This document shows positions 25,706 to 34,548 of a stretch of 64,000 nt of DNA, piece by piece. The notes beneath the pieces are model-generated. The model was not told where the DNA came from, made no database searches, and saw only the letters and a list, made by a program, of their open reading frames with translations. The position numbers and the translations under genes are program-made. Source of the DNA: Merdiplasma sp964643295 (GTDB lineage Bacteria; Bacillota; Clostridia; Lachnospirales; Lachnospiraceae); NCBI GenBank assembly GCA_964643295.1, contig CAZXSN010000001.1:228732-292731 (forward strand), given 5' to 3'. Numbering within the stretch: position 1 is the stretch's first letter; every line of letters begins with the position of its first letter.

Positions 25706-26428
25706 ATGGAGAAGACAGGTTTTGAAGCTGACAGGGTATTTCGCGCACTGGGGGATAAACACAGGATCCATATCCTGGATCTTTTGCTGGAGCAGGAGTT
25801 AAATGCGGGAGAACTGCTCGAGCGGGTGGATATCGTGCAGTCCACGCTTTCTCATCATATGAAGACACTTTGTGAATCAGGGCTGGTGGTGCCGAGGAAA
25901 TCCGGGAAATGGACCTACTATGCCATCAATCCTGCCGCTTTTGAGACCGCTCAGGAATTTCTGCAGCACTATCAGATACTGCCCAAGCAGGAAGAGGAAA
26001 TAAAGGATCAGCCGCAGGCAGATTTTGAAAGTGACGGGATACAGGAAGATTTTTACGGGGACAAGTCCGTTTCGGAAGAGACGGGGAAGGAAGAGGAGCC
26101 TTCTTCGGCGAAGGAGACGGAAGGATCTGCGCAGGAGGAAGAGGACAGGACACAGAAGGAGGATCTGTTCGAGGAAGATGCTCCGGCAGAAACCGGAAAG
26201 AAAGCGGATCGGGAGGATCCGCAGGATATCTGGAAAGAGAATGAACCGGTTCCCATCAGGGAGAAGCCGGCAGAGACGCAGACGCCTTCCCGCAATGGAG
26301 TGCTGTACGCTTCCATGCAGGAGAAGAAGAAAAAGGCCGACAAGGGAAAGAAAGAGGAGTCCGGAAAGAAAAAGGGGAGAAAGGATTCCGACAAGAAGAA
26401 AAGGAAGGGAACCGGAAGGCAGAAGTAG
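25706..26428 (+). CDS. ArsR-family winged-helix regulator with a long charged tail
   Basis: A 240-residue protein. Residues ~1-90 are an ArsR/SmtB winged-helix domain: FRALGDKHRIHILDLLLEQE, then VDIVQSTLSHHMKTLCESGL as the recognition helix, then VVPRKSGKWTYYAIN as the wing. The classical metal-binding ELCVCDL motif is absent. The rest is low complexity. It is first acidic (Glu/Asp-rich to ~190) and then strongly basic, ending in a Lys-rich tail (KKKGRKDSDKKKRKGTGRQ). Such a tail could add nonspecific DNA binding. The ATG at 25706 is supported by AAGAAAGGGGA and the domain start. It lies 20 bases before citrate synthase, so it may control that gene. Confidence 0.82.
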   Translation: MEKTGFEADRVFRALGDKHRIHILDLLLEQELNAGELLERVDIVQSTLSHHMKTLCESGLVVPRKSGKWTYYAINPAAFETAQEFLQHYQILPKQEEEIKDQPQADFESDGIQEDFYGDKSVSEETGKEEEPSSAKETEGSAQEEEDRTQKEDLFEEDAPAETGKKADREDPQDIWKENEPVPIREKPAETQTPSRNGVLYASMQEKKKKADKGKKEESGKKKGRKDSDKKKRKGTGRQK

Positions 26429-26448
26429 GGAGAGAAAGGAGGCACACC

Positions 26449-27816
26449 TTGCAGAACGAGCTGGACAGAAAAGAGAGGGATGAGCGCTTAAAGGAGCTTG
26501 CACGCTACTGTATGATCTCCGGGACACTGGATCTGAACCTGTATCAGGAATACGATGTCAAAAGAGGGCTTCGCGAACCCAACGGGAAAGGGGTGCTGAC
26601 CGGGCTTACGGAGATCTCAGATGTGGTTGCCTACAAAACCGTGAAGGGAAGGCAGATCCCGATTGACGGGGAACTGTACTACCAGGGCTATAACGTCCGG
26701 GATTTAATCGAAGGGTTTCAAAACCGGCGCTTTAATTTCGAGGAGACGACGTATCTGCTTCTTTTTGGGGCGCTGCCCAATGAAGCGCAGCTTGGCGCCT
26801 TTATCGACCTGCTCGGAGCGTACCGGGACCTGCCCAGCAAGTTTGTGCGCGACGTGGTGATGAAAGCGCCCAGCGCCAACATCATGAACGGACTGCAGAA
26901 GAGTGTACTGACTCTCTACTCCTATGACGATAATCCGGATGACATCTCGATTCCGAACGTACTGCGCCAGTCGCTGACGCTGATCGGCACCCTGCCGCTC
27001 ATCTCGGTTTACGGCTACCAGGCGTACCAGCATTACAATCACGACAAGAGCCTGGTGATCCGCTATCCGAAGCCGGAGCTGTCGACTGCGGAAAATATCC
27101 TGCGTCTGATGCGCCACGACGGCGTGTATACGGACCTTGAAGCGCGGGTGCTTGACACGGCGCTTGTGCTCCACGCGGAACACGGAGGCGGCAACAACTC
27201 CACTTTCACGACGCACGTGGTTTCTTCCGCGGGGACGGACACCTATTCGGCGATTGCCGCATCCTTAGGATCCTTAAAGGGACCGAAACACGGCGGAGCC
27301 AACCTGAAAGTAGAAAACATGTTCGCCGATATTCGGAAACATGTCCCCAACTGGGACGATGAGGCAGCGTTAAAGGACTATCTGGTGAAGATCATCGACG
27401 GCGAGGCATTTGACCAAAGCGGCTTAATCTATGGGCTGGGGCATGCGGTCTATACGCTCTCCGATCCGAGGGCTGTGATCTTAAAGGAGTATGCCCGCAG
27501 GCTCTCCAACGAGAAGGGAAGACAGGAGGAGTTTCATCTCTACGAGTCGGTGGAGCGTCTTTCCTGCGAACTTTTGACGGAAAAAAAGCGCCTGTCCAAG
27601 CCGATCTGCTGCAACGTGGATTTCTACAGCGGCTTTGTGTATTCGCTGCTGGGCATTCCTACGCAGCTGTTCACGCCGATCTTTGCCGTTGCCAGGATTT
27701 CCGGCTGGTGTGCGCACCGCATGGAGGAACTAGTAAACCAGGGCAGAATCATCCGTCCCGCTTACAAGTATGTCGGGCACCACAAGCCGTATGTGAAACT
27801 GGAAAACAGGGAGTGA
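26449..27816 (+). CDS. citrate synthase / 2-methylcitrate synthase family
   Basis: A 455-residue enzyme that condenses acetyl-CoA with oxaloacetate (or propionyl-CoA in methylcitrate synthases). Catalytic histidines are seen in LHAEHGGGNNSTFTTHVV and LIYGLGHAVYTLSDPRA, and the catalytic Asp is probably the one in CCNVDFYSGFVYSLLGIP. GPKHGGANLKV is a further signature. The first ~70 residues are an extension typical of long Clostridial versions. The start is a TTG at 26449 preceded by AAAGGAGGCACACC. It follows the ArsR gene closely and may be regulated by it. No aconitase or isocitrate dehydrogenase is present in the window. Confidence 0.92.
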   Translation: MQNELDRKERDERLKELARYCMISGTLDLNLYQEYDVKRGLREPNGKGVLTGLTEISDVVAYKTVKGRQIPIDGELYYQGYNVRDLIEGFQNRRFNFEETTYLLLFGALPNEAQLGAFIDLLGAYRDLPSKFVRDVVMKAPSANIMNGLQKSVLTLYSYDDNPDDISIPNVLRQSLTLIGTLPLISVYGYQAYQHYNHDKSLVIRYPKPELSTAENILRLMRHDGVYTDLEARVLDTALVLHAEHGGGNNSTFTTHVVSSAGTDTYSAIAASLGSLKGPKHGGANLKVENMFADIRKHVPNWDDEAALKDYLVKIIDGEAFDQSGLIYGLGHAVYTLSDPRAVILKEYARRLSNEKGRQEEFHLYESVERLSCELLTEKKRLSKPICCNVDFYSGFVYSLLGIPTQLFTPIFAVARISGWCAHRMEELVNQGRIIRPAYKYVGHHKPYVKLENRE

Positions 27817-27940
27817 GCGCGGAAATCGAAAAGTGTGCTTTTCGCATAGGTGCGGTTTAAAGAGCGGGTGCTTCCAGGGGATTCGTTTAAAAACCGCATC
27901 GTCTTGGAAAGCGAAAGGATTTTGCAGCGATGAAAATTTT

Positions 27941-27978
27941 GCCGGCCCGACCGGAAATGGGAGGTGCCGGCTTTCTTT
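27941..27978 (+). terminator. probable terminator after citrate synthase
   Basis: GCCGGC at 27941-27946 pairs with GCCGGC at 27966-27971 (self-complementary arms) around a 19-base loop that can pair further. A TTTCTTTTT run follows. It lies just before the oxidoreductase start at 27996. Confidence 0.55.
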
Positions 27979-27995
27979 TTGGGAGAGAACAGATC

Positions 27996-29324
27996 ATGAA
28001 AAGACCAGTCACAGCGGCGATTGCGGGGTTAGGCAGCCGGGGCAGTGATATCTATGCCCATTACGCGCACGTGGCGCCGGAGGAGATGAAGGTGGCGGCG
28101 GTGGCGGAACCCGACCCCGAAAAAAGAGCGGCCGCGCAAAGAGAGTACGGACTGAAAGCGGAAAACTGCTTTGCATCGGCGGAAGAGATGCTTTTGCGGC
28201 CAAAACTTGCCGATATCCTGATCATCGCCACGCAGGACCGCCAGCACGTTTCCCAGGCGGTGGCGGGTATCCGTAAAGGGTACCACATCCTGTGTGAGAA
28301 ACCGATCTCGCCGGACCTTGAGGAATGCCTCCTGCTTCAGAAAACGGCACACGAGTACGGCCGCATGGTGGCTGTGGGGCATGTCCTTCGCTATACGCCG
28401 TTTTACTCCAGGATTAAGGAAGTAATCGATTCCGGACAGTTGGGAGAGATTGTCGGCATCCAGGCGATGGAGAACGTCAAGTACTGGCATCAGGCTCATA
28501 GCTTTGTGCGGGGAAACTGGCGCGATTCCAACGAGACCAGTCCGATGATTCTCGCAAAAAGCTGCCATGACATGGACATCTTTGTCTGGCTTCTGGGAAA
28601 GGAGTGCCAGCGCGTCTCTTCCTTTGGCTCCAACTATCTGTTTCGGGAGCCGATGGCCCCGAAGGGCGCCGCTTTGCGCTGCCTGGACGGGTGCGCGGTG
28701 AAGGAAAGCTGTCCCTATGACGCGGAAAAGATCTACGTGACGGATGAAGCGACCGGGATTTTAAACGTGCTTAAAAACCATCTGACCGGGGACGATGCAT
28801 GGCCGTGCTGTGTACTGACCAGGACGCTTACGGAGGAAGCCGTGTATGAGCAGCTTCGCACAGGCCCTTACGGGCGCTGCGTGTACCACTGTGACAACAA
28901 CGTTGTGGATCACCAGGCTGTCATGCTGGAGTTTGAGCAGGGTGTGACGGTTGATTTTACGATGAGCGCCTTTACGGGCAGCGGCTCCCGCACGATAAAG
29001 GTCATGGGCACCGAGGGCGATCTTGCCGGAGATATGCATACCGGAATCGTGACGGTCACCCGGTTTGGAAAGGAACCCGCGGTGTGGGACGTTCACCGGG
29101 ATGAACCCGATCTGTCCGGCCACGGGGGCGGCGACAACCGTCTGATTCACGACTTTTTAGCGGCCGTCGATGAGGGAGCCCCGGCAAACCAGTTAAAGAC
29201 CGGCATCGATGTCTCTATTCAGAGCCACGCGATCGCACTGGCGGCGGAGTATTCCAGGCTGCATGGCGGGATAAGCGTATCTCTGAAAGAATTCCTATCG
29301 GGCGCCGGCGCGGAAAAGCCTTAG
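27996..29324 (+). CDS. Gfo/Idh/MocA-family oxidoreductase
   Basis: A 442-residue NAD(P)-dependent dehydrogenase acting on a sugar, inositol or similar polyol. The N-terminal Rossmann fold shows AAIAGLGSRGSDIYAHYA with the glycine motif. EKPISPDLEEC carries the family Glu-Lys-Pro. The C-terminal domain contains a Cys-rich stretch (CLDGCAVKESCPYDA, then GPYGRCVYHCDNNVVDHQA) typical of one long subfamily. The open frame extends upstream through the terminator hairpin, so the ATG at 27996 (MKRPVTAAIAG) is preferred, with GGGAGAG upstream. It precedes a separate promoter and the peptide-type transporter. A functional link is possible but unproven. Confidence 0.87.
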   Translation: MKRPVTAAIAGLGSRGSDIYAHYAHVAPEEMKVAAVAEPDPEKRAAAQREYGLKAENCFASAEEMLLRPKLADILIIATQDRQHVSQAVAGIRKGYHILCEKPISPDLEECLLLQKTAHEYGRMVAVGHVLRYTPFYSRIKEVIDSGQLGEIVGIQAMENVKYWHQAHSFVRGNWRDSNETSPMILAKSCHDMDIFVWLLGKECQRVSSFGSNYLFREPMAPKGAALRCLDGCAVKESCPYDAEKIYVTDEATGILNVLKNHLTGDDAWPCCVLTRTLTEEAVYEQLRTGPYGRCVYHCDNNVVDHQAVMLEFEQGVTVDFTMSAFTGSGSRTIKVMGTEGDLAGDMHTGIVTVTRFGKEPAVWDVHRDEPDLSGHGGGDNRLIHDFLAAVDEGAPANQLKTGIDVSIQSHAIALAAEYSRLHGGISVSLKEFLSGAGAEKP

Positions 29325-29385
29325 GCGTCACACGCGGAAGGGATTCGCGGGAGTAAGACCAGAGAGGAAGGAATCTCTATTACCT

Positions 29386-29405
29386 ACTAAACACATAGGT
29401 TTAGT
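29386..29405. promoter_or_regulatory. inverted-repeat operator before the peptide-type transporter
   Basis: ACTAAAC and GTTTAGT are a perfect 7-bp inverted repeat with a 6-base spacer, ending 11 bases before the -35 box of the transporter promoter. It fits a dimeric regulator site. No candidate regulator gene is adjacent. Confidence 0.6.
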
Positions 29406-29416
29406 GAAAGTTCCCA

Positions 29417-29445
29417 TTGACCAAATCTGCAAACGGTGCTACAAT
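29417..29445 (+). promoter_or_regulatory. promoter of the peptide-type transporter operon
   Basis: TTGACC (29417-29422), a 17-base spacer and TACAAT (29440-29445). It is about 135 bases upstream of the binding-protein start. Confidence 0.7.
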
Positions 29446-29579
29446 TTCCCGCGAAAGCCCGGACGGGGAAGCAAAAAAGGAGGAAAGGTTTATCTGGAGA
29501 ACCTTTTTTCCCGGCTTTTTGAACGGGCTTACCGGTAAACAAGGTACAAAGACAGCTGCAAAGAGGAGGTTGGTGTTCA

Positions 29580-31109
29580 ATGAGAAAGACAGGGAAAATA
29601 GGGCTGCTTACGGCAGGACTGATAGGGATTTTCATTTTCGGGGCGGGAAGCGCTCTGGCGGAGGAGTCCGGCGGTACGTTTACGTATCTGAGAGAGGCGG
29701 CGGTTACGTCGTTTGATCTGCATCAGGAGATCACGGAGAATAACGCCTTTGCCATCGACAAGGTATTTGAGCCGCTGGTGACCTTTGAACAGGACGGCAT
29801 GATCACAGACTGGCTGGCCGCGTCGCATACGATCAGCGAGGACGGTCTGGTCTATACGTTTGTGCTGCAGGATGGTCTGAAGTTTTCTGACGGTACGGAT
29901 GTGACGGCGGAGGATGTGAAGTTCTCCATCGAACGGCACCTGGAGGTCGGAGGACCTTTGCCGATTGAGGCGGGCATCGTCTCCGTGGAAGCGAAGGATG
30001 AAAAGACCGTGGTGATCACTCTGGAGGAGGCCTATACGCCGTTTCTTTCGGAGCTGGCAAATTTTTCCAACAGCGTGATTCCCAAAGACTTCGGCGGCAG
30101 GACGGAGGAAGAATTCTTCCAAAATCCGGTGGGGACCGGGCCTTTTGTGGTGGAAAGCTGGGATCCTGCGGGCGATCTTGTTTTTCGCAGGAACGAGTAT
30201 TACTGGCAGGAGGGGAAACCCCTGATTGACGAACTGATCTATAAGGTTGTGGAGGATGACAATCAGGTGTTAAATCAGCTTTTGGCCGGGGAGGCGGATG
30301 CCGTGGACGGCATCTCTTACGGCAACGTAGCCACTGTTGAAAACGGAGCGGACACGGACGTTTTATCGACCGGCGGCTGGGAGGTTGAGGAGCTGTTTTT
30401 CAATACGCTGGATGAGCATTTCGCGGACGTGCATGTCCGCCGGGCGTTAGCCTATGCCATCGACCGCGAGGCTCTGACGCAGGCCCTGACCTTTGGCTGC
30501 GCACAGACGGCCAACACGGTGCTGCCGCGGGCCATTCGCTACAGCACAAGCGAGACGGCGCAATCCCTGGGAGGAGATATTGAGGCTGCCAAGGCGGAGC
30601 TTGCGCAGTCAGCTTTCCCGGACGGGTTTGAGACCGAGATTCTGGTGCCTTCCGGGAATAATACGAGGCTGCAGGAAGCGCAGATCATTCAGTCGGCGGC
30701 TGAGCAGCTGGGGATCGTCATCAACATTCACACCGAGGAAGTGGCGACGTTTCGTGACGATTTCATGAACTATAATTATTCGATCATGCTCAACAGCGCA
30801 ATGGCGGATTACCCGGACGCGGATTCCATCATGGCGTTCCAGGTGGATCCGGAGGGCTTCAGCAAGTGCTACTGGACCAACTATACCAATGAGGAAGCCG
30901 TGGAACTCATGCATCAGGGGCAGAAGGAGCCGGACGGCGATTCCCGGGCGGAGATCTACGCAAAGCTGCAGGATCTCTTAGCGCAGGAAGTGCCCTATAT
31001 TCCGCTGTATGAGACCGAGATCCTGGTGGGAGTGCGCTCGAATATCGAGGGGCTTTCGCTGCGGCCAAACGGCAGTGCGAGATTTGAAGATGTGGTGATA
31101 GGAGAGTAG
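29580..31109 (+). CDS. peptide/nickel-type ABC transporter binding protein
   Basis: A 509-residue extracellular binding protein of the DppA/OppA/NikA (SBP family 5) fold. Family features are KVFEPLVTFEQDGMI, LKFSDGTDVTAEDVKFSIER and NPVGTGPFVVESWDPAGD. The signal peptide (GLLTAGLIGIFIFGAGSALA) ends in ALA-EE with no lipobox cysteine. The start follows GAGGAGG. First gene of a five-component transporter (binding protein, two permeases, two ATPases) plus an aminotransferase. The ligand could be a di- or oligopeptide or another small amine-containing compound; family membership does not decide it. Confidence 0.9.
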   Translation: MRKTGKIGLLTAGLIGIFIFGAGSALAEESGGTFTYLREAAVTSFDLHQEITENNAFAIDKVFEPLVTFEQDGMITDWLAASHTISEDGLVYTFVLQDGLKFSDGTDVTAEDVKFSIERHLEVGGPLPIEAGIVSVEAKDEKTVVITLEEAYTPFLSELANFSNSVIPKDFGGRTEEEFFQNPVGTGPFVVESWDPAGDLVFRRNEYYWQEGKPLIDELIYKVVEDDNQVLNQLLAGEADAVDGISYGNVATVENGADTDVLSTGGWEVEELFFNTLDEHFADVHVRRALAYAIDREALTQALTFGCAQTANTVLPRAIRYSTSETAQSLGGDIEAAKAELAQSAFPDGFETEILVPSGNNTRLQEAQIIQSAAEQLGIVINIHTEEVATFRDDFMNYNYSIMLNSAMADYPDADSIMAFQVDPEGFSKCYWTNYTNEEAVELMHQGQKEPDGDSRAEIYAKLQDLLAQEVPYIPLYETEILVGVRSNIEGLSLRPNGSARFEDVVIGE

Positions 31110-31116
31110 AAAGTTT

Positions 31117-32094
31117 ATGGCAGACGCAGGGCAGGGGGAAATGAGGGAAAGAAAACGGTCGGCCAAGTGGCTTCTTAGGAGGCTTGGGCAGTCGGTGCTC
31201 GTCATTGTGCTGGTGAGCGTGGCGGTGTTTTTTATCGTCCGTCTTGTGCCCGGGGATCCGGCGGTGATGATTCTCGGGGAGCACGCGAACCCGGAGGAGC
31301 TTGCCAGGGTTCATGAGGAGCTGGGGCTTGATCTTTCTCTGGGAGAGCAGTTTGTACGGTTTCTCTCCAATGTCTTTCTCCACGGGGATACAGGGGAATC
31401 GATCAAGTACGGTGTTTCCTGCAGGGAGCTGATCTTCCGCTTCGTGCCGGTAACTCTCCTTTTAGTGCTGATGGCGGTGGTGATCACAGTGGCGGTCACC
31501 TTCACCTGCGCCTTTGCAGCGGCCACGCACCGCGACGGGCTGTTCGATCACCTGATCCGCATCCTGCCCGCGTTCACCCACGGCATGCCGGTCTTCTGGA
31601 CCGGCCTGATTTTGATTCTGTTCTTCAGCGTCCGTTTAAACTGGTTTCCGGTGGGCGGCATCAGGGAGGGAGCATTCGGCATGTTTCAAAGCCTCGTGCT
31701 GCCCGCGTTTACCGTGGCTTTCACACAGATCCCGCCGCTCGTGCGCTCGCTTCGCGAACAGCTTCTGGAGGTGCTGGATGCGGATTTTGTGCTCACGCTG
31801 CGCATGGCCCGCATGCCTAAGCGCCGGATTTACTGGAAGCATGTGCTTAGAAACGCCTTCGTTCCCACGCTCATGCTTCTGGGAGTCAATGTTTCCTATC
31901 TGATCGGCGGCACACTGGTGGTGGAGCGGGTATTCGCCATCCGGGGAGTGGGGCAGCTCTTATTCGAGGCCATCTCCAACAGGGACTTTCCGCTGATTCA
32001 GGGCATCGCCTTCTACTGCGCACTGTTTGTGGTGCTGATCAGCCTGCTGGTGGAGCTTCTCGCGCACCGGCTGGATCCCAGGATGGTAAAGTGA
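31117..32094 (+). CDS. DppB/OppB-type ABC transporter permease
   Basis: A 325-residue membrane permease with six predicted segments. Landmarks are the N-terminal FFIVRLVPGDPAVMILG and the EAA loop FVLTLRMARMPKRRIYWKHV followed by VLRNAFVPTLMLLG. VERVFAIRGVGQLLFEAISN near the end is also typical of DppB. It starts seven bases after the binding-protein stop. It forms a heterodimeric channel with the next gene product. Confidence 0.92.
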   Translation: MADAGQGEMRERKRSAKWLLRRLGQSVLVIVLVSVAVFFIVRLVPGDPAVMILGEHANPEELARVHEELGLDLSLGEQFVRFLSNVFLHGDTGESIKYGVSCRELIFRFVPVTLLLVLMAVVITVAVTFTCAFAAATHRDGLFDHLIRILPAFTHGMPVFWTGLILILFFSVRLNWFPVGGIREGAFGMFQSLVLPAFTVAFTQIPPLVRSLREQLLEVLDADFVLTLRMARMPKRRIYWKHVLRNAFVPTLMLLGVNVSYLIGGTLVVERVFAIRGVGQLLFEAISNRDFPLIQGIAFYCALFVVLISLLVELLAHRLDPRMVK

Positions 32095-32104
32095 GGCAGA
32101 ACGC

Positions 32105-32953
32105 GTGAAGAAGAAAGCTAAGAGAAATTTTCCGGAGAAAAAAAGACGAAGGCTCAGCCCCGCTCTCATCGCAGGGCTGGTCCTGCTTTTGCCGCTGATT
32201 TTTTTGGCTGTGCTGGCGCCGGTTCTTTCCCCCTATGATCCCATGGCGCAGGATCTCTACGCGGTGCTGAAGGCTCCGGGACCGGGGCATATATTCGGAA
32301 GTGACCAGCTGGGGCGCGATGTCTTTTCCCGAATGCTCTACGCGGCCAGAACGGATCTTACCATTATGGTGCTGGCGGAGGCTGTCCCCTTTGTCACCGG
32401 GGTATTCTTAGGGATGGCAGCCGGCTATTTTGGCGGCTGGGTGGACGCGCTCGTGGTTCTCGCCACGGATACGTTCATCGCCTTTCCCTTTTACCTTCTG
32501 GTGATCGTGATCGCCTTTGCCACCGGGGCCGGGGCGCACGGCATCTACATCACGTTTATTCTGGTGGGCTGGATCGTGTATGCACGGGTCATACGCGGGC
32601 AGACGGCCTCCCTCAAAAAGCAGGGATGGGTGGATTCGGCCCGCATTTTAGGATTCTCGCATCTGCGCATTCTTTTGGCGCAGATACTTCCCAACGTACT
32701 TGCGCAGGCCGTTGTTCTTCTCATGAGCGATATGGTGGGCATGCTGGTCATGATCGTCACGCTGGGATATCTGGGCATCGGGATTGCGCCGCCGACCCCG
32801 GACTGGGGAACCATGATCTCGGAGGGGCAGTCTCTGATCAGTTCCGCCTGGTGGCTTTCTGTCTTTCCCGGTCTCGCCGTGGTCTATACCGGGATCGCTT
32901 TATCGCTGATCGGGGACGGTCTGGCGGATCTTTGGAGGCAGGATGGATTCTGA
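32105..32953 (+). CDS. DppC/OppC-type ABC transporter permease
   Basis: A 282-residue permease. GTG start at 32105 with GAGG eight bases upstream. The N-terminus is very basic, then a membrane segment, then the family sequence PGPGHIFGSDQLGRDVFSRML. The EAA loop is seen as KKQGWVDSARILGFSHLRIL, and the end as GYLGIGIAPPTPDWGTMISEG. These are characteristic of DppC. Overlaps the following ATPase gene by 11 bases. Confidence 0.92.
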   Translation: MKKKAKRNFPEKKRRRLSPALIAGLVLLLPLIFLAVLAPVLSPYDPMAQDLYAVLKAPGPGHIFGSDQLGRDVFSRMLYAARTDLTIMVLAEAVPFVTGVFLGMAAGYFGGWVDALVVLATDTFIAFPFYLLVIVIAFATGAGAHGIYITFILVGWIVYARVIRGQTASLKKQGWVDSARILGFSHLRILLAQILPNVLAQAVVLLMSDMVGMLVMIVTLGYLGIGIAPPTPDWGTMISEGQSLISSAWWLSVFPGLAVVYTGIALSLIGDGLADLWRQDGF

Positions 32954-33725
32954 GAACAGGGTACTTTCAGTTAAAAATTTATCGTTGAAAAACAGGGAAG
33001 GGAAAACGCTGGTGCACAACTTTTCCCTGGAGCTTGGCCGGGGGGATACGCTGGGACTGGTGGGTGAATCCGGATCCGGCAAGACTCTTTCGATGCGCTC
33101 AATCAGCTCACTTTTGCCGGAAGGGATCAGCGAGGAATACGAGGAAAAGCAGGTGAGAGGAAACTGCGCGATGATCTTTCAGAATCCGATGAGCGCACTG
33201 GATCCGCTCTGTCCGGTCGTTTCCCAGCTTACGGAGATCGTGATGCTGCATCGGAAGGTAAAAAAGAAACAGGCGCGGGAAATCGCCGCCGAACTGTTTC
33301 GCAGGCTGTCCCTTCCGGAGGATCTTCTCATCCACGACCGCTATCCCTTTGAGCTTTCCGGCGGACAGTGCCAGCGGGTTCTGATCGCGATCGCCTTATC
33401 CTGCGAACCGGATCTTCTTCTGTGCGATGAGCCGACGACGGCTCTGGACGTGACGGTGCAGAAACAGACGCTGGATCTGATCCGCACTCTTAAGGAGGAG
33501 GAAAACTTTGCGGTTTTGTTTGTCACCCACAACCTGGCTGTGGCCGCCAGTGTGTGCACTTCGATTGCCGTGATGCAGAAAGGACAGATCGTGGAGCAGG
33601 GAAAGACTGATCAGATCCTTCACGCGCCCACGCATCCTTACACCAGGATGCTGCTGGATTCGATTCTGGAGGTTCCCGCCCAGGAGATTTACTCCCCTCA
33701 GGGGAAAGGATCAAACGGGGCGTGA
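32943..33725 (+). CDS. DppD-type ABC transporter ATPase
   Basis: A 260-residue ATPase. Walker A GESGSGKT (residue ~43), Q-loop MIFQNPMSALDPLCPV, signature LSGGQCQR, Walker B LLLCDEPTTALDVT and H-loop FVTHNLAVAA. It has the C-terminal oligopeptide/dipeptide-type extension (HPYTRMLLDSI). It is shorter than canonical 320-residue DppD because most of that C-terminal Fe-S/zinc-type extension is lacking. GGAGG lies before the ATG, inside the end of the previous gene. Confidence 0.92.
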   Translation: MDSENRVLSVKNLSLKNREGKTLVHNFSLELGRGDTLGLVGESGSGKTLSMRSISSLLPEGISEEYEEKQVRGNCAMIFQNPMSALDPLCPVVSQLTEIVMLHRKVKKKQAREIAAELFRRLSLPEDLLIHDRYPFELSGGQCQRVLIAIALSCEPDLLLCDEPTTALDVTVQKQTLDLIRTLKEEENFAVLFVTHNLAVAASVCTSIAVMQKGQIVEQGKTDQILHAPTHPYTRMLLDSILEVPAQEIYSPQGKGSNGA

Positions 33726-33795
33726 ACGCAAAGCCAAAGGGGAAGAGTTATCGGAAGGGCAAGACACTTCCGGGCAGGTATGGGAAAGGAATCGT

Positions 33796-34533
33796 ATGCT
33801 GGAATTAAGACAGATCGATGCGTCCTACGACGGAAACCGCGTCCTGACAGGGCTGAATCTTACGCTTGCAGGAAAGCGGGTGCTGGGGCTTGTGGGGGAG
33901 TCCGGATCCGGGAAATCGACGGTTGCCCGGGTGCTGACCGGTCTTTTGCGCCCGGACGCGGGGGAAGTGCTCTTTAAAGGGAAGCCGCTTGCAGGCAGGC
34001 GGACAAAGGAGGAGTGCCGGAGAATCCAGATGGTTTTTCAAAACCCCGAAGGATCTTTAAATCCGCGCTTTAAGATCGGAAAAATCCTTTCAGAGGCGAT
34101 GCTTTTTCACGGGATCGCGGACCGCAGAAACGTGAAGGAAGCCTGTCAGGAGTGGGTGGAGAAAATGCGGCTTCCGGCGGATACACTTTCGCGCTACCCG
34201 CGCTCGTTTTCCGGCGGACAGAAACAGCGGATTGCCTTAGCCAGGGCTTTGTGCGTGAAACCGGAGATTCTGATCGCGGATGAGCCCACCAGCGCTCTGG
34301 ATGTGACCGTGCAGCTTCAGATTTTAAAGGAGATGCAGGAACTAAGGCGCGAGCTTGATCTGACGATCCTCTTTATCTCCCATGATCTGGGCGTGATCCA
34401 TTACTTTTGTGACGATATCGCAGTGATGCGGCAGGGGCAGATTGTGGAAACCGGAAGCAAAGAGGCATTTTTCGCGCACCCGAAGACAGCGTACGGGCAG
34501 CTGCTTCTGGCTGCCGTTCCGCGAATCGGGTAA
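33796..34533 (+). CDS. DppF-type ABC transporter ATPase
   Basis: A 245-residue ATPase, second motor of the transporter. Walker A GESGSGKS, Q-loop MVFQNPEGSLNPRFKIG, signature FSGGQKQR, Walker B ILIADEPTSALDVT and H-loop FISHDLGVIHYF. It is a compact version without the usual C-terminal extension, like its partner. The ATG follows AAAGGAATCGT. Ends 15 bases before the class V aminotransferase. Confidence 0.92.
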   Translation: MLELRQIDASYDGNRVLTGLNLTLAGKRVLGLVGESGSGKSTVARVLTGLLRPDAGEVLFKGKPLAGRRTKEECRRIQMVFQNPEGSLNPRFKIGKILSEAMLFHGIADRRNVKEACQEWVEKMRLPADTLSRYPRSFSGGQKQRIALARALCVKPEILIADEPTSALDVTVQLQILKEMQELRRELDLTILFISHDLGVIHYFCDDIAVMRQGQIVETGSKEAFFAHPKTAYGQLLLAAVPRIG

Positions 34534-34548
34534 GAAAGGGGGGCAGTG

